Source of the DNA: Yersinia proxima
GTDB lineage: Bacteria > Pseudomonadota > Gammaproteobacteria > Enterobacterales > Enterobacteriaceae
Reading direction: 5' to 3'
Assembly (NCBI RefSeq): GCF_902170785.1
Contig: NZ_CABHYG010000016.1
Span: 431,617 to 495,616 of the forward strand
DNA length: 64,000 bases
Positions 63,944 to 64,000 of this stretch are shown piece after piece. The notes under the pieces are model-generated. The model made no database searches. It was not told the DNA's origin and was given only the letters and a program-made list of their open reading frames with translations. Within the stretch, counting starts at the first letter, position 1; the number at the start of each line of letters is the position of its first letter. A program made the position numbers and the translations under genes.

Positions 63944-64000
63944 AAGGTTAAGCCTCACGGATCATTAGTACTGGTTAGCTCAATGCATCGCTGCACTTAC
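63944..64000 (-). rRNA. rrl: 23S ribosomal RNA, 3' end only
   Basis: Minus-strand sequence ends TGATCCGTGAGGCTTAACCT, the standard 23S 3' terminus, and runs out of the window. The 115-base spacer to 5S contains inverted repeats for processing. Confidence 0.95.

Overview
The window reads as a Yersinia (non-pestis, Y. enterocolitica-like) chromosome carrying most of an integrated lambdoid prophage. The genus call rests on an ERIC element at 49.8 kb, the enterobacterial gene order ygaY-ygaZ-ygaH-mprA-emrA-emrB and yfiF/trxC/tapT/yfiQ/pssA/yfiM next to an rRNA operon, and an hpx purine-catabolism cluster. This is inference from gene content, not a database match.

Prophage, 1 to about 35.3 kb. 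From 13.2 kb leftward on the minus strand lies a P22-type head, packaging and ejection module in P22 order: small and large terminase, portal, scaffold, coat, a small Pro-Glu repeat protein, gp4, gp10, tail needle gp26, gp14, gp7, gp20 and gp16, the last cut by the window edge. Upstream are the lysis genes (holin, endolysin, Rz/Rz1), a late terminator, a Q-like DUF1133 gene and a tightly overlapping nin region (ninH, ninG, ninX, ninE, ninB and small unnamed genes). Next come a DnaC-like helicase loader, an O-like initiator with five iterons inside its gene, cII, and a cro/cI immunity region with three right and two left operators. The leftward early operon, on the plus strand from 24.65 kb, carries small early genes, a Rad52-type annealing protein, SSB, a DEDD exonuclease, Ea22-like proteins, an MT-A70 methyltransferase, a protein resembling the ClpX zinc domain, excisionase and integrase. 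Both early operons start with a matching boxA-plus-hairpin leader, which looks like an antitermination (nut/put-like) system.

Chromosome, 35.4 to 64 kb. ybdL and yafV (methionine transaminase and omega-amidase) are followed by the hpx cluster. hpxK and hpxJ share a strand with a polar amino acid type ABC transporter and the RpiR regulator hpxU; hpxW-hpxX-hpxY-hpxZ diverge. Two near-identical 16-bp sites suggest an HpxU operator at both the transporter operon and the hpxU/hpxW divergent promoter. A 576-bp non-coding element with terminal inverted repeats, flanked by short tandem repeats, separates hpxZ from ygaY. Then come the valine exporter ygaZH and mprA with a three-part Emr pump that includes its own outer membrane lipoprotein channel. 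The last block is yfiF, trxC, tapT, yfiQ, pssA and yfiM, converging on an rRNA operon read on the minus strand (5S gene and the 3' end of 23S).

Most interesting for follow-up are the paired antitermination leaders and their candidate protein, the TIR element, the HpxU operator pair, the ClpX-zinc-domain look-alike and a 16-bp duplication that has frameshifted a small phage membrane protein.
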